The notes under the pieces: model-generated
Seen by the model: the letters and a program-made list of their open reading frames with translations, nothing else
Database searches by the model: none
What the model was told of the DNA's origin: nothing
Made by a program: the position numbers and the translations under genes
Shown: in pieces, positions 6,068 through 6,448 of the stretch
Position numbering within the stretch: the first letter of the stretch is position 1
How the letters are laid out: each line of letters begins with the position of its first letter
NCBI GenBank assembly: GCA_003645495.1
Contig: QNFK01000114.1
Coordinates: 1-6,448, forward strand
Origin: Gammaproteobacteria bacterium
GTDB taxonomy: Bacteria > Pseudomonadota > Gammaproteobacteria > Steroidobacterales > Woeseiaceae
Direction: 5' to 3'
Length of the DNA: 6,448 nt

Positions 6068-6091
6068 AATATATGTATAATATATGCATAT
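6068..6091. promoter_or_regulatory. Candidate BrnA/BrnTA operator within the brnT promoter
   Basis: AATATATG occurs at 6068-6075 and again at 6079-6086, 11 bases apart, about one helical turn. A perfect 10-base palindrome, ATATGCATAT, occupies 6082-6091. These lie between and over the -35 and -10 boxes, where a ribbon-helix-helix repressor binding paired sites would block transcription. Ribbon-helix-helix proteins commonly bind such short spaced repeats; binding here is inferred, and the AT-rich composition makes chance repeats more likely. Confidence 0.45.
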
Positions 6092-6096
6092 GTCAA
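6068..6096 (-). promoter_or_regulatory. brnTA promoter, near-consensus sigma-70, leaderless geometry
   Basis: On the minus strand a perfect -35 TTGACA (6096-6091) is followed after exactly 17 bases by -10 TATATT (6073-6068). Six bases then separate the -10 from the brnT ATG at 6061, so transcription starting at the usual distance would begin at the A of the start codon. The absence of a Shine-Dalgarno agrees with this. Confidence 0.75.
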
Positions 6097-6224
6097 GGAA
6101 CCAGATACCGTATCCCTACGGCACAGGTAATAAGTTTCATGTGACATGTTTGTTATCGCTTGGACGAGCGCTTTTTATGCGCAGTTTGCGAAGTTTCGGC
6201 ATGCGGGAGTGTTAACCAGGATTA

Positions 6225-6290
6225 TTCGCGGCTAAAGCCGTTCTCACGATACTATTGAATTTTGTGGGAGCGGATCCTGATTCGCGAATC
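6225..6290. repeat. Diverged REP pair in inverted orientation
   Basis: The left copy (6225-6247) begins TTCGCGGCTAAAGCCG and is the reverse complement of the REP stem seen at 3021-3036, with stem CGGCT/AGCCG around an AA loop and a degenerate TTCTCAC end. The right copy (6263-6288) begins TGTGGGAGCGGATC and folds as GCGGATC with GATTCGC, closed by one G-T pair. A perfect 12-base palindrome, GATTCGCGAATC, sits at 6279-6290. The two halves have different stems, so this is a degenerate or composite REPIN. Confidence 0.65.
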
Positions 6291-6379
6291 GGTTATCCGT
6301 ACTGTCGTGAGTCTTGGTCAGACCTTGGCCGAAGTAGTACCATGCACCAATAAACAAGAACATTAATCGAGGCTTCACC

Positions 6380-6448
6380 ATGTCCAGAGCAGCAATCAGC
6401 ACACTTCGACTTTCCGTAATCCTTATGTTCTTCGCCAGCATGGCCGGC
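6380..6448 (+). CDS. Start of a secreted protein gene, truncated at the right window edge
   Basis: An ATG at 6380 is preceded at seven bases by GAGG (6369-6372), a good Shine-Dalgarno. The 23 codons to the window edge encode MSRAAISTLRLSVILMFFASMAG, a typical signal peptide: two arginines early, then a hydrophobic core. The cleavage site and mature protein lie outside the window, so the product cannot be named. A minus-strand open frame overlaps this stretch but has no supporting features. Confidence 0.65.
   Translation, partial: MSRAAISTLRLSVILMFFASMAG

Larger units (their letters stand above)
6062..6379. other. Intergenic stretch, promoter and REP copies, no gene
   Basis: These 318 bases separate the divergent brnT and the secreted-protein gene at the right edge. 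They hold the brnTA promoter and operator (6068-6096), then about 125 bases (6100-6224) in which I recognise nothing beyond small inverted repeats such as CATGTGACATG, then the REP pair at 6225-6290. From 6291 to 6379 lies the presumed promoter and leader of the right-edge gene, without clear sigma-70 boxes. Confidence 0.6.

Noticed and set aside
6171..6184. GCGC...GCGC hairpin with T-rich loop as a terminator
   Set aside because: The stem is only about four base pairs, the T-run is in the loop and not after the stem, and no gene ends there.
6244..6441. A 65-residue minus-strand open frame
   Set aside because: It covers a REP copy and the leader of the right-edge gene, and has no recognisable features.

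Overview
The window looks like chromosomal DNA of a proteobacterium, most likely a gammaproteobacterium. This rests on two lipoproteins with Lol-type lipoboxes, periplasmic L,D-transpeptidases, a BrnT/BrnA toxin-antitoxin pair, and REP elements of the TGTAGGAGC type familiar from Pseudomonas and Xanthomonas relatives. I cannot name a genus from sequence alone. There are eight genes, two of them cut by the window edges, with three repeat-bearing gaps. No rRNA, tRNA, CRISPR array, insertion sequence or phage gene was seen.

Left part (1-4231). The window opens inside the 3' end of a phytanoyl-CoA dioxygenase-family gene (2-274, +). It converges on a lipoprotein 5'-nucleotidase of the UshA/NadN type (307-1917, -). 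Divergent from that gene, across a 162-base gap, is a second lipoprotein phosphatase of the HAD acid phosphatase/e(P4) type (2080-2883, +). After a 301-base gap with a REP element comes a secreted PstS-type phosphate-binding protein (3185-4231, +). Together these three proteins could free phosphate, or nucleosides and NAD precursors, from nucleotides outside the cytoplasm and capture the phosphate released. No pstCAB permease genes are visible here.

Middle part (4259-5304, -). Two different L,D-transpeptidase-fold proteins form a tight operon joined by a TAATG stop/start overlap. Both keep the catalytic Cys and the upstream HG histidine. In both, the usual His of the SHGC motif is replaced, by Met in the first gene and by Asp in the second. 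They probably act on peptidoglycan in the periplasm.

Right part (5428-6448). A 62-base near-perfect palindrome made of two inverted REPs lies between the transpeptidase operon and a brnT-brnA operon (6061 to 5554, -). The brnT promoter is a near-consensus sigma-70 type whose predicted start site falls on the toxin ATG, suggesting a leaderless transcript. Two further REP copies with different stems follow. The window ends in the signal peptide of an unidentified secreted protein (6380 onward, +).

The genes are mostly ordinary families. The points most worth a second look are the paired nucleotidases beside a phosphate-binding protein, the transpeptidase pair with altered active-site motifs, the leaderless toxin promoter, and the coexistence of several REP stem types in about 3 kb.
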